A stretch of DNA of 64,000 nt from Archivesica marissinica (GCA_014843695.1 CM026386.1:16579489-16643488), one strand, 5' to 3'; positions 43,497-53,745 are shown, counted from the first letter of the stretch. The notes: generated by a model from the sequence alone, not told the origin. Numbers and translations: made by a program.

Positions 43497-43735
43497 TTAA
43501 CCTGCCAATCACAACTAAATGCATCTTTGCAACCAGCATAGGGCTAGATCAGACGGCGCATAATGTGCCATCTGATCAGGCTCTATGCTGTTTGCTATTC
43601 GGATAGTGGAGCTAATACACTTGTCTGAATAGCAAACAGCATAGATCCTGATCAGGTGCAGCATTACGCTACGGCTGATCCGGATATATGTTATTTGCAC
43701 ATTCCGTCCAATTTATTCAGCAGGTTATGAGTTGA
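43497..43735. mobile_element. MITE-3 subfamily copy
   Basis: TTAACCTGCCAATCACAACT at the left and the complement-like CAGCAGGTTATGAGTTGA at the right. Inner modules are CATCTGATCAGGCTCTATGC, TTCGGATAGTGGAGCTAATA and AACAGCATAGATCCTGATCA. It is the closest relative of the disrupted element at 52148-52893. Confidence 0.85.
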
Positions 43736-44190
43736 TGCGTGCGTGTGTGTGTCGATCATTGACCTTAGCTAGCGAATGGAATTTTGTGATTATTTCAGGA
43801 ATATGTAGTATTTATAAATAAGAGTAATATTATTTAAAATTTCCTATTCTCGGAAATATAATCGGTTTTCGAGAATTCATACTTGATATTTCCATGCTCT
43901 TCAATTACACTGATTATATAGGAATCCGGTATATTCTTAAAAGTTGAGTAATACAATATGATTGACAAGCGAGATTATGTAATTATGTGGCATGTTTTCT
44001 ACCATGTTTTTTCATGTTGTCTGTCAGTTTCACTCTAGAATAATAGATATGCACCAAGTGGTTGGTTATATCATCTTTATTATGAAGGTATTTTTTTGGA
44101 AATTTCAAATTTTTCCGATGTAATGAAAGAAATGGTAGAGTTATGCAATTTTTGTGTAGTGTTTGTATTTTATAATGTCACTGTTTTAAG
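43736..44190. other. Unassigned region
   Basis: A short GTGTGTGTG run, then AT-rich sequence with no supported feature. Confidence 0.45.
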
Positions 44191-44398
44191 TTAATCCATT
44201 CAACACCAAGTAACTGACATGGACTGGTGCATGGTATTTTTGGACCAATAAATTAATCAGAAAATTACATCTCGACCAATTCATTTATCAAAATGGGTAA
44301 TTTTGTCTAAAAATAGTAATATTACTGGCAAAATGTGCAGATCCTGATCTACACTTTTTGTAAGCCTGTTTAAAGGTATGTAGTGTTGAAAGGGTTCA
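44191..44398 (+). mobile_element. MITE-1 copy lacking its hairpin
   Basis: The ends are TTAATCCATTCAACACCAAG and GTGTTGAAAGGGTTC. The hairpin is deleted: CAGATCCTGAT joins directly to CTACACTTTTTG. Confidence 0.9.
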
Positions 44399-44702
44399 AG
44401 ACAAAAAAATACTTTTTATAAACTAATGAATCTCCAGTGTTGCGTTCAACAGTGCGACTTACCAACCCTCTCCTTTCCATCGATTTGCACCCTCCTCCCA
44501 ATCCTCCCTCTTGGCAGTCTCATTCTCCCTTATATTCCAGACCAATTACCCGTGAATGTTGTTTGGCGCATACATGTTGTATTTGTATATTAATTTATTC
44601 ACTCTTTTTTTTATCAAGTAGAAAAATATAACTACAGTAATTGTTATTCTTGTAGCCTCCATTTACTTGAAATTATTGATGAATTTGTAAACAAAATACA
44701 CT
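44399..44702. other. Unassigned region
   Basis: A 64-codon frame (44437-44631) has no recognisable feature. Confidence 0.45.
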
Positions 44703-44942
44703 TAACCCATTCAACACCAAGTAAGTGACATGGACTGGTGCACTATATTTTTAGACCAATAAATTAATAAGAAAATTACATTTTGACAAGTTCATTTATC
44801 AAAATGGGTAATTTTGTCTAAAAATAGTAATATTACTCGCAAAAAGTGCAGATCCTGATGAAACGGCTCATCATGAGCCGTCTCATCTGGATCTATACTT
44901 TTTGTAAGCCTATTTAGAGGCCTTTGGTGTTGAAAGGGTTAA
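44703..44942 (+). mobile_element. MITE-1 copy
   Basis: Complete and TTAA-bounded; hairpin arms GATGAAACGGCTCATCATG and AGCCGTCTCATC. Confidence 0.92.
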
Positions 44943-45114
44943 ATGGAGATAAATCACAAATTATAGTTTCAGTAAATTGGATGAGACTGTGTTTTATGGA
45001 CACATATTTAAAAATTTAATTTTAGCTTGAAAAATTAAATTATTAATGCTTTAGTAATGGATATTTTAACACAATTTCTGTTTTAATGAAAGATTTTGAA
45101 TTTATTAATGCCTA

Positions 45115-45500
45115 ACAGATTGATAGATTTCTTTATTTATAGAGGGTGACCTAATTAGTTTGTAACTAATCTTCCTTAGGGCCCTCTTAAATTTCTTAAC
45201 ACTATAGCATTAATGCACATACACAATAATTATTACCAAAGTATACATGTATAATGTACAATGTAACTTAAACAAATCAGGTAATGTTATCGAAATACAA
45301 AACGACAGAAGTATATTGAATGACAATCATTATATATATAACTTTATTAGCATCTACCGATGAAAAAGTTGTTGTATCCATAATTTACATTTTGTCTTGA
45401 ACATAATTAAAGATCTGGACGTCTTAATTTCTAATGGTAGACAATTCCATATCTTTGGACCATGGATGCTTAACACAGAAATCACGATTTTTAGCTATGT
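45115..45500 (-). pseudogene. LINE 3' end: reverse-transcriptase C-terminus
   Basis: On the minus strand, about 45375-45480 encodes IHGPKIWNCLPLEIKTSRSL then a phenylalanine-lysine pair and a stop. This matches the conserved C-terminal GPxxWNxLPxEI...SL..FK motif of non-LTR retrotransposon ORF2 proteins (CR1/Jockey-type). Just upstream, the similar frame AKNRDFCVKHPWS is in another phase, so there is a frameshift. Downstream, the 3' UTR ends in ATAAATAAAGAAATCTATCA. The element is 5'-truncated and dead. Confidence 0.65.
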
Positions 45501-46058
45501 AAACCTAATTCCCTTCACCCCCCCCTCCCTCCCTCCAGAAGCACACATTCCAATAAATTGATTTGAATGCCCATAAGGAAACAAACAATGTAATTCACCT
45601 TTGATTTGAATGCCCATATGGAAACGAACATTAACTTTGTAAGATGTTTTTTAGATGTAAGAAATATATAAATGAAAATTTTATATATAAAAAACACACA
45701 TTTTAAAATCTTTTTCATTCAAATTCTGTAGTCCATCATCAATCTATAATTATAGCATATTAACAATTCACATTACACCATGGTAACAAATGAGATTTTA
45801 TATAGTTGATGGTGAAAATAGGGGAGGAAAATGCATTTATAGAACATTAGATTGATCACATGGTCTGAGTAGGCAGGTGGGAAAGCTATTATAATTAATG
45901 GGCGGCTTTGCTAATGTCTTTTGCTAATATTTTTATATATACTTGGAAACAGTTGATGATCTTGTATAGCAGAAAAGTAATCTGTTGTAATTATACTAAA
46001 TATAGCAAATTATTATGCACATTTGACTTATTTTGCTTGGTATTAAATTCTTCCCTCG
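45501..46058. other. Unassigned region
   Basis: A direct repeat TTGATTTGAATGCCCATA occurs twice (about 45558 and 45602). C-rich ACCCCCCCCTCCCTCCCTCC lies at about 45518. No exon is supported. Confidence 0.45.
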
Positions 46059-46245
46059 TGATAGCGCTGTTGTAGCGCGTTACTTCCTGTGTGCGAAAGG
46101 CCTGGAGTTCGAGCCCCGCTGGAGCCGTTACTATTGTGCCCTTAGGCGAGGCATTTATATTCCACGTTGCCTCTTCTCTCTCTCGTGGCAATGGATTCAA
46201 TCAGGAACGAGGCCTCGAGAGTGATTAATATAAGTTGTAAAAACT
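46059..46245 (+). mobile_element. SINE-C copy, 3' truncated
   Basis: TCGTGATAGCGCTGTTGTAG through GAGAGTGATTAATATAAGTT, ending at GTAAAAACT. The final 30 bp of the family are missing. Confidence 0.9.
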
Positions 46246-46328
46246 AAATTCTACCCTGCTGAATATTATTATAATCTGAAACCGAGGTAGATATCTTAAG
46301 CCAGGGGCGTAGCTTCCTCATGACATGC

Positions 46329-46997
46329 CCATACTCGCCTATAAGACAATCTCGCCTATAAGACAATCTCGCCTATAAGATGACCTCCTCCCTACTTTGG
46401 TCATGAAATCTGTGAGTGTTTGCATGCACTCGCATGTAAGACGGGTTTATAAAATGGACTCAAGACATTGTATAGATTGCATGTTTGGCCAGTGTAATAC
46501 TGCAAGTTGAAGACATTTTCAGTGTCAGAGTGCTTTCTTCTCTAAAATGAATTCAACACCAAAAAGCAAACTTGTCAATTTAGCTAAATATATTTATTTA
46601 GCAACAAGTAAATGAAATGATATTAATTAACTAAATGAATGTTACTACCTGTAAAATAATGATTTGTGAGACACTGAATACCAACTATATCGTTAAACAA
46701 CAATATATTTCGTAAATGTTAATGCTATGCTTACTCAAACCTTATATAATATCATGCTGTTCTGTAACTTTGTATGTAACCGCCAATCATGTTTCTTGGC
46801 GATGTACATGTACATGTTTATGGCAATAAAAACTTTGACTTGACTCTAAAATGTAATCCTGGATACCATAAATTCTAATACATTAAAAAACCAAAAATAA
46901 AATGTTTAAACATATTTTTTTTGCATCCATTTATAAGACAGGAAGCCACTTTGAGGCCATAATCTGATGGTAAAAACTCGTCTTATAGGCGAGTATG
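46329..46997. mobile_element. MITE-7, disrupted by a LINE fragment
   Basis: The terminal repeats CATACTCGCCTATAAGAC and its complement, TCTTATAGGCGAGTATG, bound it. A 15-bp unit (CGCCTATAAGACAATCT) is repeated at the left. The body is split at CTCTAAAATG by the insertion at 46550-46843. Confidence 0.8.
46550..46843 (+). mobile_element. LINE 3' fragment with target duplication
   Basis: A 294-bp insert ends GTTTATGGCAATAAAAACTT and TGACTTGA, a tail typical of non-LTR elements. CTCTAAAATG on both sides (46540-46549 and 46844-46853) is the target-site duplication. No coding part is retained. Confidence 0.78.
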
Positions 46998-47429
46998 AAC
47001 AGTAATATATTTTCTTCAAAACATTTAAAACGTGAAAATGCAAATAATGCAATAACAATTGAAAGGTAAGATGGTGGAGGTGTATGATTTGCAGCGAACT
47101 CATCGAATATGAAAATAAGTCGAATTTTATTATTATAACGGTTTTCTCTCTCGTCAAAACATGCTTTTAAAATGCCCCAGGATGCTGCTGCGGCGAAATA
47201 GACTTTCAAAATAGTCTGGGGGACATTCATCCTGACCCCCATCTTATATTATACCTAATGCAACAAACTGTCTATCAAGTGTGAAGTGATACACTATAAC
47301 ATGATAATACATTGAAATATAACTGTTATTTGAAAAATAAAGCGCAAATCTCAAGAGAACAAAGTAATAAGTAACTTCGATAATGAAACACACATAAAAA
47401 AATGAGTGATGGTTTATGAATACTGTTTA
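46998..47429. other. Unassigned region
   Basis: A minus frame of 103 codons (46931-47242) overlaps the MITE-7 end and is not supported. GC-richer TGCTGCTGCGGCGAAATAGA occurs at about 47183. Confidence 0.4.
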
Positions 47430-47692
47430 AAGTTTAAAGTTTATTTATTATAACGATTGCGTAGCAAGTTCTAACAACTTATATTAATCACTCTCGTTGG
47501 TGCGGATGAAAGCGTATATGTGGTCATTCGTGTGGGAGGAAACCGGTGTACCCAGAAAAAAACCCATTTGTCCGATCTGGCGACCATCGTACCATCTCAC
47601 ATACTTCCCTGTCCGAGGATCGAAACCAGGTTTGCATTGTTGTGAAGCGAGCGCGCTAACCACTGCGCTAATCACCCATGAATACTGTAACA
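47430..47692 (-). mobile_element. SINE-D copy
   Basis: Reverse copy from TTTAAAGTTTATTTATTATA to AACCACTGCGCTAATCACCC. The B-box complement GGATCGAAACCAGG is slightly altered. Confidence 0.9.
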
Positions 47693-48485
47693 TGTACATT
47701 ACAATGTACAGCATACCGTTAGAAAGAGAAAAATAATAATTTTCTGAATAAGAAATAATTCAAAATATGGGTATTAATAATTATTTATTAAATATATAAT
47801 AATTATGGAATGCATTATTTATGGGACCTGTGTAATTATGATATAACTGTCACTGTTTAATTGACTTCATTATCTACGTATGCTTTGTATGCATATACAG
47901 AAACAAAAATAAACAGGGTTACCCGAAAAGGGGCATCAAAATTGAAAAATAAAAGGTAACAAAAAAATTCTGATTTAGAAATAATGTGTACTAAAATATT
48001 TCCTGGAAACATACCAGTCAGTTTCTAAGACATAATATTTTCTTTCATTATTAAAAACGGCCTTATTTTGGAGTATGAGTTTATTCACCCTCAGTGCCAG
48101 CAGCCGGTATGGGCACACGAAAAAATATTTAGCATGTCAAAATAATGAATCTATAATTGACACCCTTTCTACAAATATACACTGTTTGTACATGCAGTAA
48201 ACTTTCTAATAAAGGGTACTGTAATTGTCGAGAGAGAAAACATGAAGCCGGCAAATTGGTGCTACTCCAGAGTTCTTTATTTACAGTTTAAAACTGCACC
48301 CAATTTAAAAACTCTTTTTATTTTATTTTAATTACAATTAAATCCTTCCTACTGGCTCATTATTGGGAACCAGAATGTTCATCACATTAAACTAGTATTA
48401 AGTAGGTATATATTTCGGTTTTGCACAACATGAAAGTTTATATCATGTTTATTACAGCTTTTATTTCTTTGTTGTTTTCTGGCAG
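47693..48485. other. Unassigned AT-rich region
   Basis: No array or SINE is seen. It ends with the strong pyrimidine tract TTTATTTCTTTGTTGTTTTC before the microexon candidate. Confidence 0.45.
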
Positions 48486-48506
48486 GTGTACTAAAAATAG
48501 CAACAG
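48486..48506 (+). other. Candidate 21-nt microexon
   Basis: A very good acceptor (20 nt of pyrimidines, then TGGCAG) and a consensus donor, CAG/GTATGT, flank 21 nt. Two of three frames are open (CTKNSN or VLKIAT). Length divisible by three is typical of microexons. Nothing else supports it. Confidence 0.25.
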
Positions 48507-48839
48507 GTATGTTTTGATATCCGACACCAGATTGGAATGTATCCAAGGGAGGTCAATCTTCCAGGGATACTGTGGAAATCATGTTCTAATATTTGAGTTG
48601 TCTTTCTCTGGTTGTTATGTTAGAATGTGGTACTCCCGAGTTGTCATCCCTGGGTTTTAAATACGTCACCTCCAGATGTAGTATTTGTGACACTATTCTG
48701 TCCGTCTGTCAGTCCGTCACACTTTGTTGTTGCTCGATGATTTGAGATCCCTTCGACTCACATTCTTCAAACTTTACAAGCAACTAGACCTTAGTGAGTA
48801 GCTGGCTTCAGATTCACATGCCACACACTGCTGTACATT
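48507..48839. other. Unassigned region
   Basis: It includes TCCGTCTGTCAGTCCGTCAC and CCCTTCGACTCACATTCTTC, which look like a common mollusc dispersed-repeat fragment, though I cannot name the family. Confidence 0.4.
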
Positions 48840-48970
48840 CAAACCCTGCTATGGGATGATAATTATGCAGTTGGAAGGTCAGTGGTTCTACCCAGGTGCC
48901 CAACCCTTGTTCGACACAATGCTTGGAATAGCATCTGTGGTCTATCTCCATTCATATAAAACGGGAAGAT
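48840..48970 (+). mobile_element. SINE-A body fragment
   Basis: GGAAGGTCAGTGGTTCTACC and CAGGTGCCCAACCC match the SINE-A body at 10180-10210. The tRNA head is gone. Confidence 0.65.
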
Positions 48971-48980
48971 CCATATTTTA

Positions 48981-49390
48981 ACCCATAAAGGGAGGTAATT
49001 TATAAATAATAATGTTACACAAACCAGTTCATCAGCAATTAATTGATAATTATGTAAATTTTAATACCCATAAAGGGAGGTAATTTATAAATAATAATGT
49101 TACACAAACCAGTTCATTAGCAAAGAATTGATAATTGTGTAAATTTTAATACCCATAAAGGGAGGTAATTTATAAATAATAATGTTACACAAACCAGTTC
49201 ATTAGCAAAGAATTGATAATTGTGTAAATTTTAATACCCATAAAGGGAGGTAATTTATAAATAATAATGTTACACAAACCAGTTCATTAGCAAAGAATTG
49301 ATAATTGTGTAAATTTTAATACCCATAAAGGGAGGTAATTTATAAATAATAATGTTACACAAACCAGTTCATTTGCAAAGCAATTCTGCA
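48981..49390. repeat. Tandem repeat, 85-bp unit
   Basis: About 4.8 copies start at 48981, 49066, 49151, 49236 and 49321. Each holds ACCCATAAAGGGAGGTAATT and TTACACAAACCAGTTCATTA. The copies are nearly identical. Confidence 0.96.
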
Positions 49391-49433
49391 AACATTTAAT
49401 AACATATATCAATAAATATAATATAAAACAGAC

Positions 49434-49726
49434 GGATATGTAGTCCAGTGGCAGTGGTATCACGCTGGACTGGTAATCCAGGGATCGCAGGTTCGATCCC
49501 CCGTCTGACCCTAATAAAATTAACAGTCTTTCAGATGGGACTTTAATCCGATGTCTCATGTCGGTACATTACACCATGCACGTAAAAGAACCAGAGTAGA
49601 CTCTGGAATGGGTCTCTGTCTGTACCATTGCACTATCCTCCGAAAATCTAAACTGACTAATCTCTTCAGGAGGCGTCACTCATATGGGCAACCGGTAGTG
49701 ACGATAAATAAACGTAAAACGCAAGT
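49434..49726 (+). mobile_element. SINE-B copy, best-preserved tRNA head
   Basis: The head (about 49432-49508) can fold as a tRNA. GACGG pairs with CCGTC, the anticodon stem is CTGGA/TCCAG with loop CTGGTAA (anticodon position GGT), and the B-box is GGTTCGATCCC. The rest runs to ACGATAAATAAACGTAAAAC. Because of its SINE tail it is not a functional tRNA gene. Confidence 0.93.
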
Positions 49727-50093
49727 ATTGTTACATAAACAACTAAGAAAGGAAAAAGAAACGTATTAATCTATTTATTATACAGGTAATATGTAATTCC
49801 TGGCGTACAATTTTTTGACAGTTAAAATAATTCACAATAGTTTGCCTGTAGGGCAGACACGAACATATGAAAATGACATTTTCTACCAATGTCATATCTA
49901 TTGAATTATGTTTTCTCTGCTGATATTTACTTGTATGACAGAATAAAAACCAGGTACTGAACATAAAACATTCAATAATAAAGTAATAAATAGTGTAAAC
50001 GAAGACAGGTTGAACAATTACGAGCTGCTCAAATATGGGGACTGCATCTTCGATGTTGTACATCAAATGAATTATTGTTATTATGTATATTTA
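49727..50093. other. Unassigned region
   Basis: A minus frame of 107 codons (49743-50066) contains no recognised motif. I regard it as chance. Confidence 0.4.
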
Positions 50094-50323
50094 TTAACCC
50101 TTTCAACACTAAAGGCCTCTAAATAGACTTACAACAAGTGTAGATCCAGACGAGCCATCTCGTAAGGATCTGCACTTTTTACCAGTAGTAATTATTACTA
50201 TTTTTCGATAAAATGACCCATTTTGATAAATGAACTGGTCTAAAGGTAATTTTCTTATTAATTTATTGGTCTAGAAATATCATGCACCAGTCCATGTCAG
50301 ATACTTGGGGTTGAATGAGTTAA
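50094..50323 (-). mobile_element. MITE-1 copy
   Basis: TTAACCCTTTCAACACTAAA to GGGGTTGAATGAGTTAA. The hairpin is shortened (GACGAGCCATCTCGTAAGG). Confidence 0.9.
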
Positions 50324-50410
50324 TTTAGGATTGGTGAAAAAAACATATAGGTATATACTGGCATATTTGATGGTAATTTTGACTATGTTTACAATGTGTT
50401 ATTATACATT

Positions 50411-50655
50411 AGGCTGTCCGGTTAGCGCACTCGCTTCTCACCAATGTAACCTTGGTTCGATCCTCGGACCGGTATATATGTGAGATGGTACGGTGGTCGC
50501 CAGATCGGACAGGTGGGTTTTCTCTGGGTACTCCGGTTTCCTCCCACACGAATGACCACATATACGCTTTCATCCGCGCCAACGAGAGTGATTAATATAA
50601 GTTGTTAAAACTTGCTTCGCCATCGTTGTAAAATAAATAGAGTTTAAAAAAAATA
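50411..50655 (+). mobile_element. SINE-D copy
   Basis: The head AGGCTGTCCGGTTAGCGCAC lacks the extra segment of the 13136 copy. It ends TTGTAAAATAAATAGAGTTT. Confidence 0.92.
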
Positions 50656-50767
50656 TATATATATTTAGCTTAAACAGTTTATTTCAGTATTTTACATGTA
50701 CATAATAGAATTAACATTTTAACTTATAAAAAAAAAATAAAGTTTAAACTAAACTATTATTATACAT

Positions 50768-51834
50768 TAGGGCTGTCGCAGTATCGTATTGCGGTACAAC
50801 GACAAGTACCTCATTTTGCGTGGTATTTTCATAGTTTCACCCTTCATCATTCGTTCTGCAACTCCGCTCCATGGATTACAAAATTCCAGAATGTGTTGTT
50901 ATTTGGCATCTTGTCGAAATTGCTTCGTGTCAATTGTGCAAATCCAACTTGTTACGCCATTGTTTTTGTTTACAACCGTAATATGACCTTAAATTACATC
51001 CGGTCAAATTGTTCCGAAGTGAAATCCTACTCGAGTCATATTAGTTTTATAGTTGATTAAATGTTCACAACATTGACCTCTTGTTGGTAACGTTTACACA
51101 TTACACAACATGCACAAATGAAGCGCAATATATTGTGGTACGTATCGCAATACGTGTTTCCTGTGTATTGCAATATATCGTGGTACATATCGCAATACGT
51201 GTTTCGTGTATTGCAATATATCGTGGTACGTATCGCAATACGTGTTTCCTGTGTATTGCAATATATCGTGGTACGTATCGCAATACGTGTTTCCTGTGTA
51301 TTGCAATATATCGTGGTACGTATCGCAATACGTGTTTCCTGTGTATTGCAATATATTGTGGTACGTATCGCAATACGTGTTTCCTGTGTATTGCAATATA
51401 TTGTGGTACATATCGCAATACGTGTTTCGTGTATTGCAATATATCGTGGTACGTATCGCAATACGTGTTTCGTGTATTGCAATATATCGTGGTACGTATC
51501 GCAATACGTGTTTTGTGTATTGCAATATATCGTGGTACATATCGCAATACGTGTTTCCTGTGTATTGCAATATATCGTGGTACATATCGCAATACGTGTT
51601 TCCTGTGTATTGCAATATATTGTGGTACGTATCGCAATACGTGTTTCCTGTGTATTGCAATATATCGTGGTACATATCGCAATACGTGTTTCCTGTGTAT
51701 TGCAATATATTGTGGTACGTATCGCAATACGTGTTTCCTGTGTATTGCAATATATCGTGGTACGTATCGCAATACGTGTTTCCTGTATATTGCAATATAT
51801 CGTGGTACGCTTCACGTTTATTGTGACAGCTCTT
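50768..51834. mobile_element. hAT-like element filled by a satellite
   Basis: Short inverted termini TAGGGCTGTCGCA and the complement of TGTGACAGCTCTT are flanked by TTATACAT (50760-50767) and TTATACAA (51835-51842), a near-perfect 8-bp duplication as made by hAT transposases. No transposase is present. The right two-thirds is the tandem array at 51123-51811. Confidence 0.68.
51123..51811. repeat. CpG-rich satellite, 43-45 bp unit
   Basis: About 15-16 copies of TGCAATATATCGTGGTACGT plus ATCGCAATACGTGTTTCCTG. TTTCGTG junctions are two bases shorter. Each unit has four CpG sites, and copy differences are mostly CG to TG or CA. The 45-bp period leaves up to five frames of 206-277 codons open on both strands; these are not genes. 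Confidence 0.96.
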
Positions 51835-51856
51835 TTATACAAGTAACATCATGCAC

Positions 51857-51985
51857 AGATCTGGCGATTTTTAAAAGTTTTCTCCAATCTCAAACTCAGT
51901 CTCAAGCTTTCTGATTGGTCGAGTCAAGAACAAATGGTAGACACAACCAATCATATCACTTTGAGTTTGAGATTTGAGAAAAGGT
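51857..51985. mobile_element. MITE-6 copy
   Basis: The arms TTTTCTCCAATCTCAAACTC and the complement GAGTTTGAGATTTGAGAAAA enclose CTGATTGGTCGAG and ACCAATCATATCAC, as in the 32083-32374 element. Confidence 0.7.
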
Positions 51986-52175
51986 TAATTAACATCTGAT
52001 GCAGGTTACTAAATATTTAATCACAAATAACATCAAGGTATGTTGGGAATAATACACAATTTTCCACACCATGCATGTAGCAGTTAATACTGCAGAGAAA
52101 AGGATGTTAACAATATTATTATAAATCATTTTCGCTAACATTAACGTTTAACCTGCCAATCACAGCTTTTTTTCA

Positions 52176-52674
52176 CAGACATATCTGTAGTCCAGTCGTA
52201 ACACGCTGGACTGGTATGTATGTATGTTCCTTTAATGTCAAACCCCTCGCGGGGACTTGGACATGTTTTCCTGGGCAGGCTTAGCCGACCTAAGCGATTA
52301 ACCCGTACTAAGCAATGTGTGTGAGGTGCCTTGCTCAATGACACTACATACGTGGCCTGACTGAGTATCGAACCCGGGACCGTTCGATTCCAAATCCGAC
52401 ACTCTACCACTGGACCACGGACGCCACAGGGATCACAGGTTCGATCCCCTGTCTGATGATAATAAAGTCAACAGTCTTTCAGATGGGACTTTAAACCAAG
52501 GTCTCGTGTCAGTGCTTTACACCATGCACGTAAAAGAACCAGAGGAGACTCTGGAATGGGTCTCTGTCTGTATCATTGCACTGTCCTCCAAAAATCTAAA
52601 ATGACTAATCTCTTCAGGAGGCGTCGCTCATATGGGCAACCGATAGCGACGATAAATAAACGTAAAAACACAAT
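52176..52674 (+). mobile_element. SINE-B inside MITE-3, split by SINE-F
   Basis: The head to GCTGGACTGGTA lies at 52176-52216; it resumes at 52428 with CAGGGATCACAGGTTCGATC and ends ACGATAAATAAACGTAAAAA. Confidence 0.9.
52217..52427 (-). mobile_element. SINE-F, tRNA-like head
   Basis: Only copy in the window. Read on the minus strand: TGGCGTCCGTGGTCCAGTGG, then a stem-loop CGGATTTGGAATCG, then GGTTCGATACTCAG. The body has GAGCAAGGCACCTCACACAC, and it ends in a (CATA)n-like tail. It is nested in the SINE-B and so is the youngest layer here. Confidence 0.82.
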
Positions 52675-52893
52675 GTCACTTTTGCAAACAAATAGAGCCA
52701 GATCAGATAGCACAGAACATTCCGTCTAATCAGGCCCTATGCTGTTTGCTATTTGAATAGTGGAGCTAAAACACTTGGCTGAATAGCAAACAACATAGAT
52801 CCTGATCAGACAGAGGCGGCGTTGCGCCATGGCTAATCTGGATCTATGTTGTTTGCACATTTCATCCAATTTATTCGGCAGGTTACGGGTTAA

Positions 52894-53248
52894 TACTATA
52901 TTTAGCTGTCAAAGGGAGGTAATTGTGTCATACTGCTGCAGCATAAAGGACATACTTATGCAGCACATTTAATGTTAGTTAGCACATTTAAACAGCTATA
53001 TATTTTTAGATCAAAATTTTACTAAATTTAGGCATTAAATACCGTACACAGCCCAAATATGCTGATTTTATCCAAATTTAACCCTTTGGAAATAAAAAAT
53101 ATATCTTTAAGAATTGTGTGGGGTACACGTCAGAGTCACGTCTCAACAGAGTCGCTCACTTACAGAGCCTTCAAAGCAGGCAGACAGACCTTCAAAGACA
53201 CAAACCAGTTGATAATAATGACTGTCTTACTGTTAATGACATAATTAT
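52894..53248. other. Unassigned region
   Basis: A 61-codon frame (53059-53244) is not supported. No repeats that I can name. Confidence 0.45.
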
Positions 53249-53627
53249 AGACTATAGGCTCATGAATTGCAAATATAATAACTGCTGTATTTAGGAATTG
53301 TGGGGAGAGAGGGGAGAGCTTGTTTAAGGGGTCAAGGTCACACTTTCAGAGCCTCCCAGTCTGGGTGTACTGCGCTGTAATTGGTGGAGTGCTAAGTCCT
53401 TCTGATGACAACATCAATTCCATGCTGAACCTTGTAGACTATAGGGTTTTGAATTACAAATATAATAACTGTTGTATTTAGGAATTGTGAGGGGGAGAGG
53501 GGAGAGCTTGTTTAAGGGATCAAGGTCACACTTTCAGAGCCTCCCAGTCTGAGTGTACTGCGCTGTAATTGGTGGAGTGCTAACTGCTAAGTCCTTCTGA
53601 TGACATGAATTCCATACTGAACCTTGG
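53249..53627. repeat. Tandem duplication, about 190-bp unit
   Basis: GACTATAGG through GCTGAACCTTG occurs at 53249-53437 and again at 53438-53627. Shared blocks include GGGAGAGCTTGTTTAAGGG and GTACTGCGCTGTAATTGGTG. The second copy ends inside the minus-strand exon candidate at 53623. Confidence 0.9.
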
Positions 53628-53745
53628 TCCTTTGCTTTATGATCTTTATCTATGTCATTTGGTATTTCTTCATCAAGGTCTACCATTGCAGCTATGTTAT
53701 TACCATTGTTCCAACCAAACAATGAATCATGTGATGTTAACTTAT
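53623..53745 (-). CDS. Candidate 123-nt exon (phase 1-1)
   Basis: On the minus strand, TATACTTCTTTCAG is a good acceptor, followed by an open segment giving KLTSHDSLFGWNNGNNIAAM, VDLDEEIPNDIDKDHKAK and DQ. The frame ends at CAAG before a weak GTTCAG. The acidic, Asn/Asp-rich composition is protein-like. Splicing from the donor at 54019 joins the phases without a stop and makes a GAT codon across the junction. I do not recognise the protein. The downstream donor is weak and lies in a duplicated segment. Confidence 0.33.

Larger units (their letters stand above)
52148..52893. mobile_element. MITE-3 broken by nested SINEs
   Basis: TTAACCTGCCAATCACAGC at 52148-52166 and the body from 52675 to CGGCAGGTTACGGG plus TTAA at 52890-52893 are the two parts of one MITE-3, as shown by 43497-43735. 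A SINE-B (52176-52674), itself interrupted, separates them. Confidence 0.82.

Noticed and set aside
46931..47242. 103-codon minus-strand frame
   Set aside because: Its C-terminal part runs into the MITE-7 terminus; no splice signals or motif.
49434..49508. Functional tRNA gene (Thr-like GGT anticodon position)
   Set aside because: The same head with the same 3' extension occurs at seven other places. The sequence continues into a SINE body, and arm mismatches are present.
49743..50066. 107-codon minus-strand frame
   Set aside because: No motif, no splice context and AT-rich composition; it is within the length expected by chance in 64 kb on six frames.
51057..51914. Five overlapping 206-277 codon frames on both strands
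   Set aside because: All are read-through of the 45-bp array. Simultaneous openness on both strands reflects the repeat and not selection on protein.
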